A DNA stretch of 64,000 nucleotides from Symbiodinium kawagutii (GCA_009767595.1 VSDK01011740.1:33946-97945), one strand, 5' to 3'; counted from the stretch's first letter, positions 24,836 through 35,722 are shown. The notes: a model not told the origin generated them from the letters alone. Numbers and translations: made by a program.

Positions 24836-24908
24836 TGTATGTATGTATGTATGTATGTATGTATGTATGTATGTATGTATGTATGTATGTATGTATGTAT
24901 GTATGTAT
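24807..24908. repeat. ATGT tetranucleotide microsatellite
   Basis: About 25 perfect ATGT units just inside the intron after the exon ending at 24796. Each unit offers a GTATGT donor-like string. Confidence 0.95.
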
Positions 24909-25047
24909 TTTTTTAATTAATATTTGTCTATGATATATACTTGTCTATGATATATATTCAAAGAATATGGATATCTAATTAATACTTATAGATATATACC
25001 TATGTGTGTGTGTGTATGTTTTGGAGTGTGTGTTCATGGCGTATGAG

Positions 25048-25095
25048 GACGCCGAATTCGAAAGAATGTGTCAGTATGGCTGCGGACAACTTAAC
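25048..25095 (+). CDS. 48-bp candidate exon
   Basis: Acceptor GTATGAG, donor GTACTC at 25096, phase 0 both sides. Reads DAEFERMCQYGCGQLN. Phase fits the exon at 24666-24796. Function unknown. Confidence 0.4.
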
Positions 25096-25164
25096 GTACT
25101 CATGGGCGCTTGAACTTAGAAAGGCGTGGCATGGGAGACCACCCTGTACATGCACATGGTACAT

Positions 25165-25294
25165 GAGTTTCTTTCAAAAAACGGCATTTGACCAGCTAGA
25201 GGATAAGTCACTGGAGGACATTGAACGCATCATGGTGTTGCACCCACGGGGTTTCAGCAGCGGCAGCAGCAGATTAACTGAATCCATCAGCTGA
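25165..25294 (+). CDS. Candidate exon ending in a stop
   Basis: Reads FQKTAFDQLEDKSLEDIER, then IMVLHPRGFSSGSSRL, to TGA at 25292. Acidic helical composition. The acceptor (CATGAG) is weak and the phase does not join 25095 directly. Confidence 0.4.
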
Positions 25295-25313
25295 TCAGTT
25301 GTCAAATATTTGG

Positions 25314-25403
25314 CTGATGGTTTTCAAGATTTTGTAGTTGCCCTCGTATTAACGAACTGTTGGTTGACGAATATCTTTCATAGGGGCCCAAACCGCCAAC
25401 CAG
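25314..25403. mobile_element. Diverged family A copy
   Basis: Left end CTGATGGTTTTCAAGATTTT, core TATTAACGAACTGTTGGTTG, right end AAACCGCCAACCAG. The left end is the closest match to the left end of the element at 22080. Confidence 0.65.
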
Positions 25404-25450
25404 ATACTTTTGATTATATAAATCATCTCAAATAATTGCTCAAATCAAGC

Positions 25451-25576
25451 AGAGAATCAGGGAAGATGAGAAGATCGAACCATGCAGAACCATGTTGGAC
25501 CATGGAACGTGCCTATCATACCCAAGTGGCTCAGCTCCACAAGCTGGCCGCACACGGGTTGGCAAAAATGCAGCTC
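25451..25576 (+). CDS. Internal exon, function unknown
   Basis: Acceptor AAATCAAG and canonical donor GTGAGT at 25577. Reads QRIREDEKIEPCRTMLDHG, then APQAGRTRVGKNAA. Good composition, no domain. Confidence 0.5.
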
Positions 25577-25579
25577 GTG

Positions 25580-25631
25580 AGTGCCTGGTTGAGCAATAGG
25601 AAGCATCTCATCAAAAGCTCAACCAGGCACT
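25580..25631. repeat. Perfect 15-bp hairpin at an intron start
   Basis: AGTGCCTGGTTGAGC at 25580-25594 and its exact reverse complement at 25617-25631, with a 22-bp loop, beginning 3 bp inside the donor GTGAGT. Confidence 0.9.
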
Positions 25632-27317
25632 AAGGTACTTTATAGGAATCAATGGCGCTCATCAACCAATATTGTGGGAGATCAATGGTCATCACGTTTC
25701 ACAGGTTCCATCAGTGGCAAGAAATAAAACACTGCAGGTACAGAGTGTTTATGCAGGAACTCTCGTTCTGAACAGCTCTTGTTGCTGGCGCAACTGTAAG
25801 TTCATGAAATGCAAATCACAGCTCTCCTCGGGATTTATGAGGTTTGGATCACTCGGAAAGGCACTTGTGCTGGGAATCCCGTTGCAAGGTGCCATGATCT
25901 CTTCATGTCCGTCACCGCATTGTTCCCGTGCTATCATGACGCATGCTATGTTTTTGGCCCTCTTCCCTCACAGGTATGTCAGGTATCATCCGACATATTT
26001 TCAAAATGCAAACAATTCAAACTAAATTGATCAATGTATATGTTTTTGTTTTTTGTTTCAAATTTGTTATATAAGTGTCCTGTTTACACTGAACTGGCAG
26101 CTGCTGAGGCTATTTCAACGTCAATGTCATGGAAGGTGAGAACAAGTCCACGAAGAACAGCGCCTTGGTACTGTTGTGACGCCACCAGGTGCATTTCTAT
26201 TTGGGAAAGTGCGGTGGCATATCATTTGACAGGGACACGCACAGACGCATCTTATGCATATTGTAATTGTCATTAATACTATTATGATTACTGTTTTCAA
26301 TATGTTTATATATGTTTATTGTCACTATATCTGTGTTTTTTCACAGTTTTGACTAAATATGCATGTACGCGCGTGTATGTGTGTGTGTGTGATTGTGTAC
26401 ATGCACAATTGCATGCATGGGTAACAACCTGTGTGTGCACATACATGTATAGGTGTGTATATGTATATGTAAATGAATGTCACTGCATGTTTGTCTCCTC
26501 ATGTCAGCATCGTTGTGCAAAGCTTCATTTGAAAAACATGTGGCTGAGGGTGACATTGATTTGTGATCTTTCTATTGATCAAAATTAACTTCTTTGATTT
26601 GTGTTTGTGCACATGCCACTTTTTGCGCGTTATATGTCAAGAACTTAGCTCCACCGCACAGGTAGTTGCAAACATACTGGGCTGCTAGCCAGGCTGTTCT
26701 AACATGATGAGCTTCCGTCATAAAGTTTCAGACAACTTCTCGCACACATACTGCTATGTACATGTACATGACGGTCATGACGAAGTGTTTGCCCATGGAA
26801 TGAGTGTTGTTCATATTTCTAACTATACACCACTTTCTTGATAACTTATTCTTTTTGCAGTCCCTTGCTTGGATTTGCGCCGGCCGGCATTCATACATGA
26901 GGCGACCCACGAGACACATGCATTTCAACCTTGTATTTGGTGGCAGCTGCGGCGTTCTGAAGCCCCATCAGATGTTCAGCAGCAACTGGTCAAGTCATGG
27001 GAATGACTGACTCACAATTTAAAGCCTATGTCGTTTAGCAATATGAGAAAGTAGGTATTCTTATGGCTTATCAAACCACGATCAGTGAGCTTACACATGG
27101 TTACCACAAACTAATTTTGGCAAATCAACCAGGGTGATTGCCAATGATTACCTACCATTCTTCTTGCTACCAATTGACTACATTAGTATCAACCATCCTC
27201 AACCATCATGAACCATCTTTCACCAGCCTTAACCGTGTACATCAAATTCGCTCTTCTTATTTACCACTGGGCACTCCTGATCACACCTGCTCCGAGGCTG
27301 GTTGCCATACTCAACAG
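25632..27317. other. Intronic stretch with few exons
   Basis: Candidate coding around 25800-25890 (LLGIYEVWITRKGTCAGN) is ambiguous with a second open frame. CA/TG-rich simple sequence lies at 26360-26480. Otherwise only the micro-exon at 26101 is listed. Confidence 0.4.
26101..26135 (+). CDS. 35-bp candidate micro-exon
   Basis: Acceptor GAACTGGCAG at 26100 and donor GTGAGA at 26136. It reads AEAISTSMSWK. Both sites are good, but the piece is too short to judge by composition. Confidence 0.35.
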
Positions 27318-27549
27318 TACTCTTGGTCCAGCTACCCATTGTGGACAAGAAGGCCATGGCGATGGCTGGCGCTGGTAGCTGGTTGGTGGTTTCAACACGT
27401 TTCAACCAGTCTTTAAGTGCCCCAATATCAACTAAATGGCTGGTTGGTTCACCTATATTTTTCATGACGGGGTGGTGACCAACCACCAACCAGGTAGGGT
27501 TTCATTCAATGGCCGATGGCAGCTGGTTCCTGCATCCAAGGGATCAGCT
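27318..27549 (+). CDS. Exon split by a family A introner, function unknown
   Basis: The left part runs 27318-27374 (acceptor CAACAG; the frame could extend upstream) and reads LLVQLPIVDKKAMAMAGAG. The right part runs 27494-27549 and reads RVSFNGRWQLVPASKGSA, ending at canonical GTAAGA. The two are separated by the element at 27379-27493 and its GTAG duplication. Removing one duplication plus the element rejoins GCT GGT AGG GTT in frame. No family is recognised. The frame continues to about 27598 if the GTAAGA is not used. Confidence 0.65.
27375..27497 (+). mobile_element. Family A introner, 115 bp, TSD GTAG
   Basis: The element is 27379-27493, with perfect CTGGTTGGTGGTT and AACCACCAACCAG termini. 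GTAG flanks both sides (27375-27378 and 27494-27497). As an intron it would run from GTAGCTGG to CCAACCAG. The right 40 bp is nearly identical to the copy at 24453. Confidence 0.9.
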
Positions 27550-28116
27550 GTAAGACCTTGTGTCAAACCGAGTTCAGGGGAGCAACGAGTAGACCAGGGT
27601 AGATGGTGTTTAATCTGTTCAACCATTTCTCAACACTGTCAACCAGTGGTTACCACCATTTATCAGTGTCCGTCATGATATGCCAAACTTTAGTCATCAT
27701 CGTAGCATTTCTCAATCATACATCGTCTTTGGCCCATGAAGAATCAACATTACAACCGGCATTATCCGCTAATTACCAACCATTGATCCACTGTCATCCA
27801 TCACTGTTGGTGTTGACACGCATTTGGCACTGCCAGGATCGATCCCAGAAAAGGTTGATGGGACTATAAGACAGTTTGCCAATGCCAGGACCAACGTGGA
27901 TCAACCAATTGGTCGACAGGAAAAAAGTCCGGACACCTCATGATTATGATGGTGATCAAGCTACGTTGACAATGAATCATGTAAACAGATTCGATCCTAA
28001 ATGATCCATGCTGTAATGCTATTGAACAAACAAGCCACTGAAACCTGGATATGTTTTCTGTCCACAAATCCTATGAAGCATGGATCAACCATCATTGGTC
28101 CTCATGGCCTGTGCAG
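27550..28116. other. Intron-like spacer
   Basis: No exon called. Scattered AACCATC/AACCATT motifs. Confidence 0.4.
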
Positions 28117-28198
28117 GCCCTGCCGGCAACCCCTCACCGCTTCGGCCTGTTGCATCGCCTGCAAGATGGGGTTGCTTGGAGTCATTGGAGCAATGCCC
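28117..28198 (+). CDS. Candidate internal exon, function unknown
   Basis: Acceptor GTGCAG at 28116. Reads ALPATPHRFGLLHRLQDGV, then AWSHWSNAQ, followed by a GA (CAG, GGAGG) or later donor. GC-rich. A second frame is Cys-rich and also open, so the frame is uncertain. Confidence 0.4.
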
Positions 28199-29419
28199 AG
28201 GGAGGGTCATGGTTAACTGGTTGGTGATGGGTGGTTAGTTAGAGGAATCTTTCATATGTGGAAGCCATCCAGTTCAGAATGGCTAATTTAGAATCCAAGT
28301 TGATTAAATCTATACTTGACAAATCATAGGGGTTAATGGCAAATTTCATGTGGATGAGTTACCATCACTGGTTGGTTGGTTGGTTGGTTGGTTGGTTGGT
28401 TGGTTGGTTGGTCGTATCAAATATATTCTATTTTCAGATAAGTTCATATATGGTCCCAAGTGTGGGATGACCGGTTGATCGAACTGTTTTTTTTGGGATG
28501 TTTTGTAGCCATGAACCAGTTGATACTGTGGTTAATCATGGAGTTTCATGACATGGTTGGGTATAGTTGGCAATGATCGTTGGTGGTTTGGGTTAAGGCA
28601 TTGGCCGATACCCTTTGGTAAACTAAGCTGGCTATGGAAAATCACTTGTCCATTTTTAGGTGGATGACCTAAACATGGCAGACGTTTGATTGCCCGGTTT
28701 GTTTACCAGAGGGCAGTGTTTGCTTAGCAGCAATGATGGGCAACCAGCAATAACAATCAAGGTGAACATGCGGAATCAATGACGCGAGTCCGGGAAGCAT
28801 ACCGCACGGTAATAGGGATCCCAGCTGCGTGGGCATTTGCGCATGGACAGCTGGCTTCCTGTTCGCGGGCAACTCATTCGTTTTGTTGCCTTACCCTGCT
28901 GGTGCTGATGTTGAACTAAGGTGACCAGGCCTATATGCACTGGACATGTATGTACGTGCAACGTGTTCATGTATGTATGGCCATGTCAAAGATACACATT
29001 TAGCATTTGCGTTTGCTCGGGAATGTCGCATTCGCATTGGGACACATGTCCATATTTTGAATATGAAGGGGTTCTTTCATTGCATGGGTATATGCAAAAA
29101 AGTGAGGTGGTACACGCGCCAAGTCAGGTGTGTTGATTGGATTGATTAATGTTTACGAAACATGTGATGGGGCTTGAAGTATGCAAATCCATTCATGTGT
29201 TGGGGGGATTGTGAAATACCGTTTCCCATGATTGAAAAAAACACATCAAACCCTGATTTCAATAGTATTAAAACCCATTTCTCACAGATGATCATGATTT
29301 AGGGTAGAAAAGGATCACACTACATGTCTTTTTTAGAGAGAGATGTCTTTTTTCATCAGGATCCATCAGACATCATCAGTTTGATCGCCGGATTTGACTC
29401 TTGACCACCGGTCTCACCC
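28199..29419. other. Spacer, no exon called
   Basis: Contains the GGTT microsatellite and short open frames without splice support. Confidence 0.4.
28370..28411. repeat. GGTT tetranucleotide repeat
   Basis: About ten perfect TTGG units beginning CTGGTTGG, so its first bases match a family A terminus. Confidence 0.95.
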
Positions 29420-30341
29420 ATGGGCAGCGACCTGAGGCCTTTCTTGCTGGGCTCTCAGGAAATGGCCGCATTTTGTGGAGAGGTCAGTAGCCATTGAAGC
29501 CAGGGCACAGCACAGGCTTATGCATGACCCTGTGAGCAGCAGTGGAAGCATAAGATCCTTATTTGTTGATCATTCTCCGATGTTACTATTGTGTAGCAAT
29601 TGGTTACTGTAAATATACCCTTGATAATGGACATTCCTTGAGCATTCCCATCCTGGTCGACTCGCATACATCATTGCATTCAGCCAAGCGGCATTTGCCA
29701 CATCACCGTTGTTTGATCGCTGGTTGGGTTTGACATTGAATGCGCCGGTGCAACCATGACATACACCAAGCTTGTTGTGACATACCCTCACTGTGGTCGT
29801 CCTGATTCATGCAGCTAAGTATGTGTATACATTCGTCTGGGGAGCTGGGTGCTTCATTGAGCCTATGGATGCCTATGGCATGTTTTGAAGATCACGTTCT
29901 GGGAGGTTAGATCCTGATGGATGATCTCGTTTGGCATTCCTTAAGAGCTGTTGCAGGGGATGCGCTGGTCATTGTGGTGGCTATGATCGTGATCGAGAAC
30001 TATACGCCATCAGTGTTGGTTTGATCGTCATAAGTGGTTCATTAACGATGGTGAGCATAGACTAATCCCAATAGCATCTCCTTCCAATTGATGAGGTGCA
30101 CGTCCAGTGATTGATACCAATACTGCTTAGGTAACGATGGTGAGTGGAAATCCCAATAGCATCTCTTTCCAAGGTGCAAATGCTGGACAACGGCCAGCAC
30201 GCTTGTCCCATTTGCGGCTCGGATTTCTACCTTGATCGTCGCAGCACAGTGGCTTGCTACTGTGGAGGTGCCGTGATGCGCAGCCCGATCCGCCAGTCAG
30301 GGTTTCCGGTGGGAGCTACCAGTTATGCCAAGCAAATCTGA
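29420..30341 (+). CDS. Small zinc-ribbon-like protein, partial model
   Basis: The last exon is 30174-30341, after the acceptor TTCCAAG. It reads VQMLDNGQHACPICGSDFY, then STVACYCGGAVMRSP, and ends YAKQI with TGA. It has a CPIC pair and an ACYC pair 13 residues apart, the pattern of a small zinc-binding ribbon. A possible first exon at 29420-29482 begins MGSDLRPFLLGSQEM and ends phase 0 before GTCAGT, which fits the phase-0 start of the last exon. Any middle exon is not identified. Zinc binding is inferred from Cys spacing and no named family is claimed. Confidence 0.5.
30043..30181. repeat. 89-bp spaced duplication around the acceptor
   Basis: TAACGATGGTGAG followed by AATCCCAATAGCATCTC occurs at about 30043 and again at 30132, the second copy running into the acceptor of the exon at 30174. 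One copy of the acceptor region appears to have been duplicated. Confidence 0.7.
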
Positions 30342-30942
30342 AGCTATGGCATGCTATGATCATATTGCAGGTCGCATGATTGCCCTTTTGTCTTCAGATT
30401 TGTCAGGTAATTTGTTGAGGGGGTTGAGTGCAGCAAGTTTCTTAGCATATGGAGTTGGATGACCGTCAAGGATTTACATTGATTTCAGATCCATTTTACG
30501 GCGGTACATTGTAGAAGCCATCGCTCCTGTGATGTTTGCGTCATTTTTTACAGTGTTCAGCATTATTTTTGTGAGCAGTGTCTAGTCTAAGCACGGCGCC
30601 AGAATGTTTGGAAGCCGAAATGGTATCAAACACAAGTGCTTCAGACTAGAAACCGTCATCACGTGGCACTTTTCTTTTCACCATACACCTCATGACTCCA
30701 TAGTCGGTACCGGAGAACGCGGGTGCGCATTAACAAATCCCCGGCGCATACCAAGCCTGGTAGCAGCATACCACAAGCTTGGGTGGTAGCTTGGATAGCT
30801 GAGAAACTCAACCATCCAATGGTCATTGCTGTTTACATCGGTCAGCAGCACCCAGCTCTACCAGCTACACCTGGATAGTCACACAGCACCACCAGTCGCC
30901 AGGCCTGCGGATGCACGGCTGCTGTGCATTATATGCGAACAG

Positions 30943-31057
30943 GTCACGAGACTTGCAAGACGTCTTGACCTGCCAGCAGTGCAACCAAGTGGTTCAACAG
31001 CCCAGCCGCTTGGACGACAGGGCTGCGCTTGTGGATGCCAGGGCTTGTACCTGTGAG
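30943..31057 (+). CDS. Candidate Cys-rich exon
   Basis: Open from an AG at 30942 to the donor GTGTTA at 31058. Reads DLQDVLTCQQCNQVVQQPS, then LVDARACTCE. It has CQQC and CTC pairs. An overlapping frame also carries CIIC and CACGC, so the frame is uncertain. Possibly another zinc-binding segment. Confidence 0.35.
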
Positions 31058-32773
31058 GTGTTACTGGCTGTTGCCTTGGTGTTGTTGTTTCCTGCCTTTT
31101 TGTGCAGCCTTCCTGCCTCAAGTATTGTCCACCACGTGAAATATCTACTAAGAATCTATTATAGTTACAATGGACAAGCACAGGTCGGTTGAAAGGTACT
31201 CTGCAAAACTACCTCGCGGAACTACCGTAAACACCCCCTAAAACCACACATTTTCTTAGAAGCGAGTTAGTGGATCCACCGTATGGTGACACCAATTTGT
31301 GATTCCCTAGTGTCGGTTGCATGAGGTTGCAAGTCATCCCTAAGGTACCAGCCTTGCAACGGGTATCAATGCACGTGCAGATCTGGCCGCGCACAGACAA
31401 TTGCACACACGTATTGGCTACACACATATAGGCTAAGTGTGACACTTGGTAAGGACATGCTATATCTCTTGACAGAATCTCTTCATTAAAAGGTAGTTGA
31501 AGAGGTCGATCACCACGAGATGGAGAGAGCAATCAACGACCCGGGGGAGTTCCCTCAAGTCCTTGCTGGTCAGCACCGCTCCAAGGACCAGGAAGTCAGG
31601 AGGAGTTGGGGCACTCAGCGGTTTTTTGCACTCACGGATTTATCGGATTTCATGGTCCACCTTTGTGGCTGTGAATTATTTTGGGGAGCAAAATTGCTTG
31701 GATAACCTTTAAACTCAGCATGCAACTAGAAAGCATCAGAGACCAAATGACATCATAACACCATCGGAAAGACCGTTCCATGTATATCCATGTGTGGCAG
31801 TTGGGCGTCAGATGTCTTGACTCTGGCCTGCGCTGATCAAACAGCAGGTTCTTTGAATGGGGAATGTTTGTGATGGACAGCGTCATGGCACCTTTGAGAC
31901 AGGCCAGCAGCAAGGATGTCCCTCTCAGTTGCTTTGTGGTGAATGTGATGGGCGTCCTTTCAGAGCAGTATCAGGTATATATGTTTTTGATTTAAGTGTT
32001 CATGTGTACACTATTTCAGAGAGTGGTGTGTCAAAAATGCATGAGCGCACCTATGCTACAGACATGCTTGGGCGGAATTCACTGATTCAGCCCATTCATC
32101 AAAGACCCGTTCCTTGGTCTTGACATCCGGAGTTGTATGGCTATACCCATATAAGATCACACAAAGGTAAGCCATGGCTCGCAACCACAGATCTTCATGA
32201 CGTTTCAAGCTGACGATGAATTTCTTAGTGACTTGGAGCATAGCGCCCATGCAGTTGGTTTGAAGGAAGGCTGGTGAATTTGTTCAAAGCCACTTCTGAA
32301 AAGACTCACGCCGCCGTGCGCCTTTTGCTTCGAGTAATGCAGCTCTTTGCAACAGTGCTCTTGATGAATTCATGGCTTGAAAGATGATCCTGGACATAGG
32401 ATGACATAGGAAAAACATGGAAAAACTAGAATCTCAAGATGGATTGAGTGTGCACACTGATGAGTACCAATATGTATTATTGCATCCGTAGGAGCCATGG
32501 GTCATGAGATCATCATGATCATCATCAAGCAAGCTCATTGCCGATGACAAATAGACCCTCCCATGATATGAGGGTTCGATGGCAATCGGTTTCCCATTGA
32601 GGGACCGTTTTTGAGCCTTCACACGGGCGCTTCGACGATATTCATCGAACCCTTTTCTGTCACAGTTTCATGGCACCTCCACGTCACGTGGCGTTGGGAA
32701 GATGTGTCTGTTGTAAATCCAAATCTGCCATGACCGCCCTGTTGCGCACAGAAAAAGTGTGAGAAAGCATTAG
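31058..32773. other. Spacer, no exon called
   Basis: Open frames on both strands without splice support. Confidence 0.4.
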
Positions 32774-33264
32774 AAAACGGATACATTCTCGATGTGAATC
32801 ACGCCATGGCTGCAACGATTCGTGCGGCTTGTGAGATGGATCGAAAGAAACTGCTGGAAATCGAGGAGGAATGTTTCATTCAGGAGGGGGAGAGGGTCCC
32901 CTGAATAGGCACTTCCTTGTAATGGGACTCGTTGAAACTCAGGCTTTGCATATGCCCCAATCATGTGCGTTGTGATCGCCAAGAAGCCGAGGAAATATTC
33001 AGGGCATTTATGAGTACCGTTTGTCATTTTCTAACTCTCGCTCTCTCTCTTTCTCTTCGTGTGTTTGTTTTTGAATGGGTCGCCGTAGTGTTGGATTGCC
33101 GCGACGGCCAAACAAAGGGTTACCAGCATCCCTGGCGATGGCCCATTGCCTTCATTGGAGATGACTCTCAGGAGGAGCATGCCATTGCAGAGCGCCTCGA
33201 TGACTCCCAGAAATTGGACAAGAAGCAGCGACGTGGGTCGCTTGCATTCGCTGAGATTGAATAG
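32774..33264 (+). CDS. Three-exon gene 3' end, function unknown
   Basis: Exon a is 32774-32895 (acceptor CATTAG), reads ENGYILDVNHAMAATIRAA, then MDRKKLLEIEEECF. Exon b is 32943-33013 (acceptor AACTCAG, donor GTACCG), reads CPNHVRCDRQEAEEIFRAF. Exon c is 33089-33264 (acceptor CCGTAG), reads TKGYQHPWRWPIAFIGD, then QEEHAIAERLDDSQKLDKK, and ends SLAFAEIE with TAG. The b to c junction keeps phase exactly (A plus TG). The a to b junction keeps phase only with a GA donor at 32892, so it is uncertain. Acidic helical C-terminus. No domain recognised. Confidence 0.5.
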
Positions 33265-34217
33265 AATGCATGTGCATATGTGCCGAATGATGTTTGATGT
33301 ATACACATGTGTGCATGTGTATGATCATGTATATTCGGATGTCAGTTCAGGTACGCATGAATTTAAATGTTCGACGTGACATACGTGCACAATGTTCAAT
33401 TTTCACAACGTAGTATCACACATGCGAAAGTACCAGCACCAGTTTCCAGAACATGAAGCCTATAGGAGCGGGAGACCGATTGCCATGCACGGATGGCAGA
33501 CGGACCCACTGAAAGAGCGACATGCGGCTGGAATCTGTTTGTTTGTGGGTTTCTTGGTCTATGCGTTTGAGTGTTGAATTATTTGCTTATATGTCTCCCT
33601 CATGCTCCCTCCCTGTCTATTTGTCCATTGATCTGCCCGCCCATCTGTCAACCCATAGATTTGTAGATTTGTAACCGATCTCTAAAAATAAGTCTATCTA
33701 ATCATCTAGCGATCCATGTATCTATATCTACCCATTCTGTTTTCAGCTGTATCTATCTATTTTCCTCGATTTGAGTCTATGTCTATCTTCCCCTATGTAC
33801 TGTAACTTTGTTGATCGCGACCTGCCTGCATTGGAGCATCAAACACAGTTGCAGGATGTTACAGGACTGGACCTTCAGTTCTGTTTATGATTTGGACTGA
33901 CATGAAATGAGCTTTCTATTTCCAAACTTCCAAGAGTGCTCCGCCCCGGTTTTTTTTTGACTTCCAAATGTGCTTCGTGTCATGGTGGCATACGCTTTTT
34001 GCATCTTTTTGCACTCCGCCCCCGTCAGTTTTTTGCTATATTGGCCTGCAGATGTGCTTTGTGCCACGGCGGCGTGCAATTCCTCGGAGCACAAAGCTAG
34101 CGAAAACGCATGAACAAAGCCATTTAGACAAACGATTTGACATGTACTTCACCCACGTATTGATTGGTAGGTCGAAAGGGCACGATCTCGTCAAACGCTG
34201 AGACGTTCAACTCCCAG
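33265..34217. other. Intergenic
   Basis: AT-rich. Contains CTAT-type simple sequence (33700-33800) and the duplication listed next. No exon seen. Confidence 0.5.
33936..34085. repeat. Two-copy 75-bp tandem duplication
   Basis: Units starting GTGCTCCGCCCCGG and GCACTCCGCCCCCG, each followed by ATGTGCTTCGTG or ATGTGCTTTGTG. Moderately diverged. Confidence 0.7.
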
Positions 34218-35112
34218 GCCGTTGTTTGTGCCAAGCTTCGTTGACATTGCCTTGCTCCCGGTGGACGGTGAAGAGGCGGTGGTTGGATACTGCGCATGGA
34301 GCTCCGAACCCTGGGGTTCTTCGGAGAACTGCATTCATATCATGAACCTGGCAGTGGCTCTGGAGTTCAGGAGCTGCAGCTGGTGGGTGGTTCAGGTGGT
34401 TGGTGAAGGCTTCATGGTCATCCAATGGGTGGAAAGGAGGGGAGAGAGATGTGGGGAGTGCGCCATTCAGGCGCCGAGGAGTTTATTATCCATGGCTGCC
34501 AGCTGTCAAGTCCCATGTTCCACTACCCACCCTCGCAAAACTGGTTATCAGAAGCTCGTGGCAGTGTCCAGCCCCTGGCTGCAGGAGGTTGGGAGTTGCC
34601 AAGGCCTTGTTGAAACACGTGGAGACCACCGCCCTGGAAAAGTTCCCCTTTAGTCTTCACGTGCGCTTGTTGGTGCGTGAAGACAATCTGCCTGCAAAGG
34701 AAATGTATGCTCCTTGGCGGCGCTGCAGGTGCTGGTCACACCCATTTTGGGTTTTGCTTGGAGGTTGTTTTTCTTACTTTGCTTGTTTTACCCCACTTCA
34801 TCACGGATCCATATACCGTATCAACCGACCGCCACTCCAACTTCCCGCTAATTCGTTGCATTGGAGTAACTATAGTGTTTACGACAGAACCCCAAAAAAA
34901 ATCATGGGGCCATGTCAAAAAATGGCTTGCTAGGTCCGCAGGCATATGACCCTTCCGTTACCCACAGTTCCATGGCTTAAGCCGTAGAGATCCAGCGACC
35001 AAGCTACGCCTTTGAGGCATCGCTGGGTTTCGCGGAGGTGGACCGCCTCTCGGCAAAAGATGGGAACAACGTGAATGCCGTAGAACCATATGGCTATGGG
35101 TCAAGCAGTTAA
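34218..35112 (+). CDS. GNAT-family N-acetyltransferase, three exons seen
   Basis: Exon 1 is 34218-34370 (acceptor CTCCCAG), exon 2 is 34585-34704, and exon 3 is 35004-35112 with stop TAA. The joined reading carries the GNAT core: the strand CIHIMNLAVALEF, then the acetyl-CoA motif RRLGVA (R-x-x-G-x-A) followed by KALLKHVE, then LHVRLLVREDNLPAKE and the family-typical Y...LGF ending YAFEASLGFAEVDR. Enzymes of this fold move an acetyl group from acetyl-CoA to an amine, and the layout is RimI-like. Intron 1 (34371-34584) uses a GA donor and cuts the acetyl-CoA motif. Intron 2 (34705-35003) uses donor GTATGC and acceptor CCAAG. The start codon lies in an unseen upstream exon. The last codons overlap a family C element, which may have changed the C-terminus. 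Confidence 0.75.
34371..34584 (+). mobile_element. Introner-like intron with CTGCAGC ends, GA-AG
   Basis: The intron reads GAG, then CTGCAGCTGG, up to CCCTGGCTGCAG, with GAG again on the exon side. Inverted ends CTGCAGC/GCTGCAG are flanked by a GAG duplication. The left GAG supplies a GA donor and the right end supplies AG. Length 214 bp. The interior is GC-rich and not shared with family A. Confidence 0.7.
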
Positions 35113-35179
35113 CCAACCAATCATAGGGGATAATGACCAGTAATAATAGGGAAAGCAACCAGGTGTGCAGGGACCCACT
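35094..35179. mobile_element. Family C repeat, flanked by CATATGG
   Basis: Left end CTATGGGTCAAG, interior TTAACCAACCAATCATAGGG, right end GGGACCCACTG. CATATGG occurs directly before it and again at about 35182, suggesting a 7-8 bp duplication. It overlaps the last codons of the GNAT gene. Confidence 0.65.
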
Positions 35180-35618
35180 GTCATATGGCAATTGTTGATG
35201 AATTGTGTATGCATGCTAAACTAGACCTGGGTCATCCTGGGTCAGTATCTTTCTATGTCTATGTCCTATTTCAAGTTGAACGATGCTGTCAGTACCGCTT
35301 TTTGGTTGTCCTTGCTTTTCGGGACATACTTGCAGGTTCACACTGGATTGGTGGTTGCCACCCTCAGACGGTCGCCAACAAGGCCTTCCATCTTTTCCAG
35401 TAGATCATTTGAGGAACTTCATTGGATCATGCCTTTGGGCGACCATATTGGCTCCTTGTGGGGCAAAATGGCTTTGAAACGACGATGGCATTAAAATGAA
35501 TCATGCGACCGTACCTACACTGAAATAGCTGGATAATTTCCCTCATGCTGCCAGCAGGCCCTCCATCAAGATCCTGCCAAGCTACTAGTGGTTCCCCCTT
35601 CATCCGTTCCCACCCCAG
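35180..35618. other. Spacer
   Basis: No exon supported. Confidence 0.4.
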
Positions 35619-35722
35619 GAATTCCAAAGTACTACGGCAGCGTCACCGCTTTGGAACTTCAGCGCCCCTTGCAGCCGGAGCTTTCGGGTCGGCGTCGGCG
35701 TCGTGGGCGCAACGCCGGGTGA
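35619..35722 (+). CDS. Terminal exon, Arg-rich C-terminus
   Basis: Pyrimidine-rich acceptor (CCGTTCCCACCCCAG). Reads IPKYYGSVTALELQRPLQP and ends LSGRRRRRGRNAG with TGA. A second frame is open further to 35817, but this one has better splice context and composition. Function unknown. Confidence 0.5.

Noticed and set aside
28370-28411. GGTT repeat as a family A copy
   Set aside because: Shares CTGGTTGG only because of the TTGG repeat. No core or right end.
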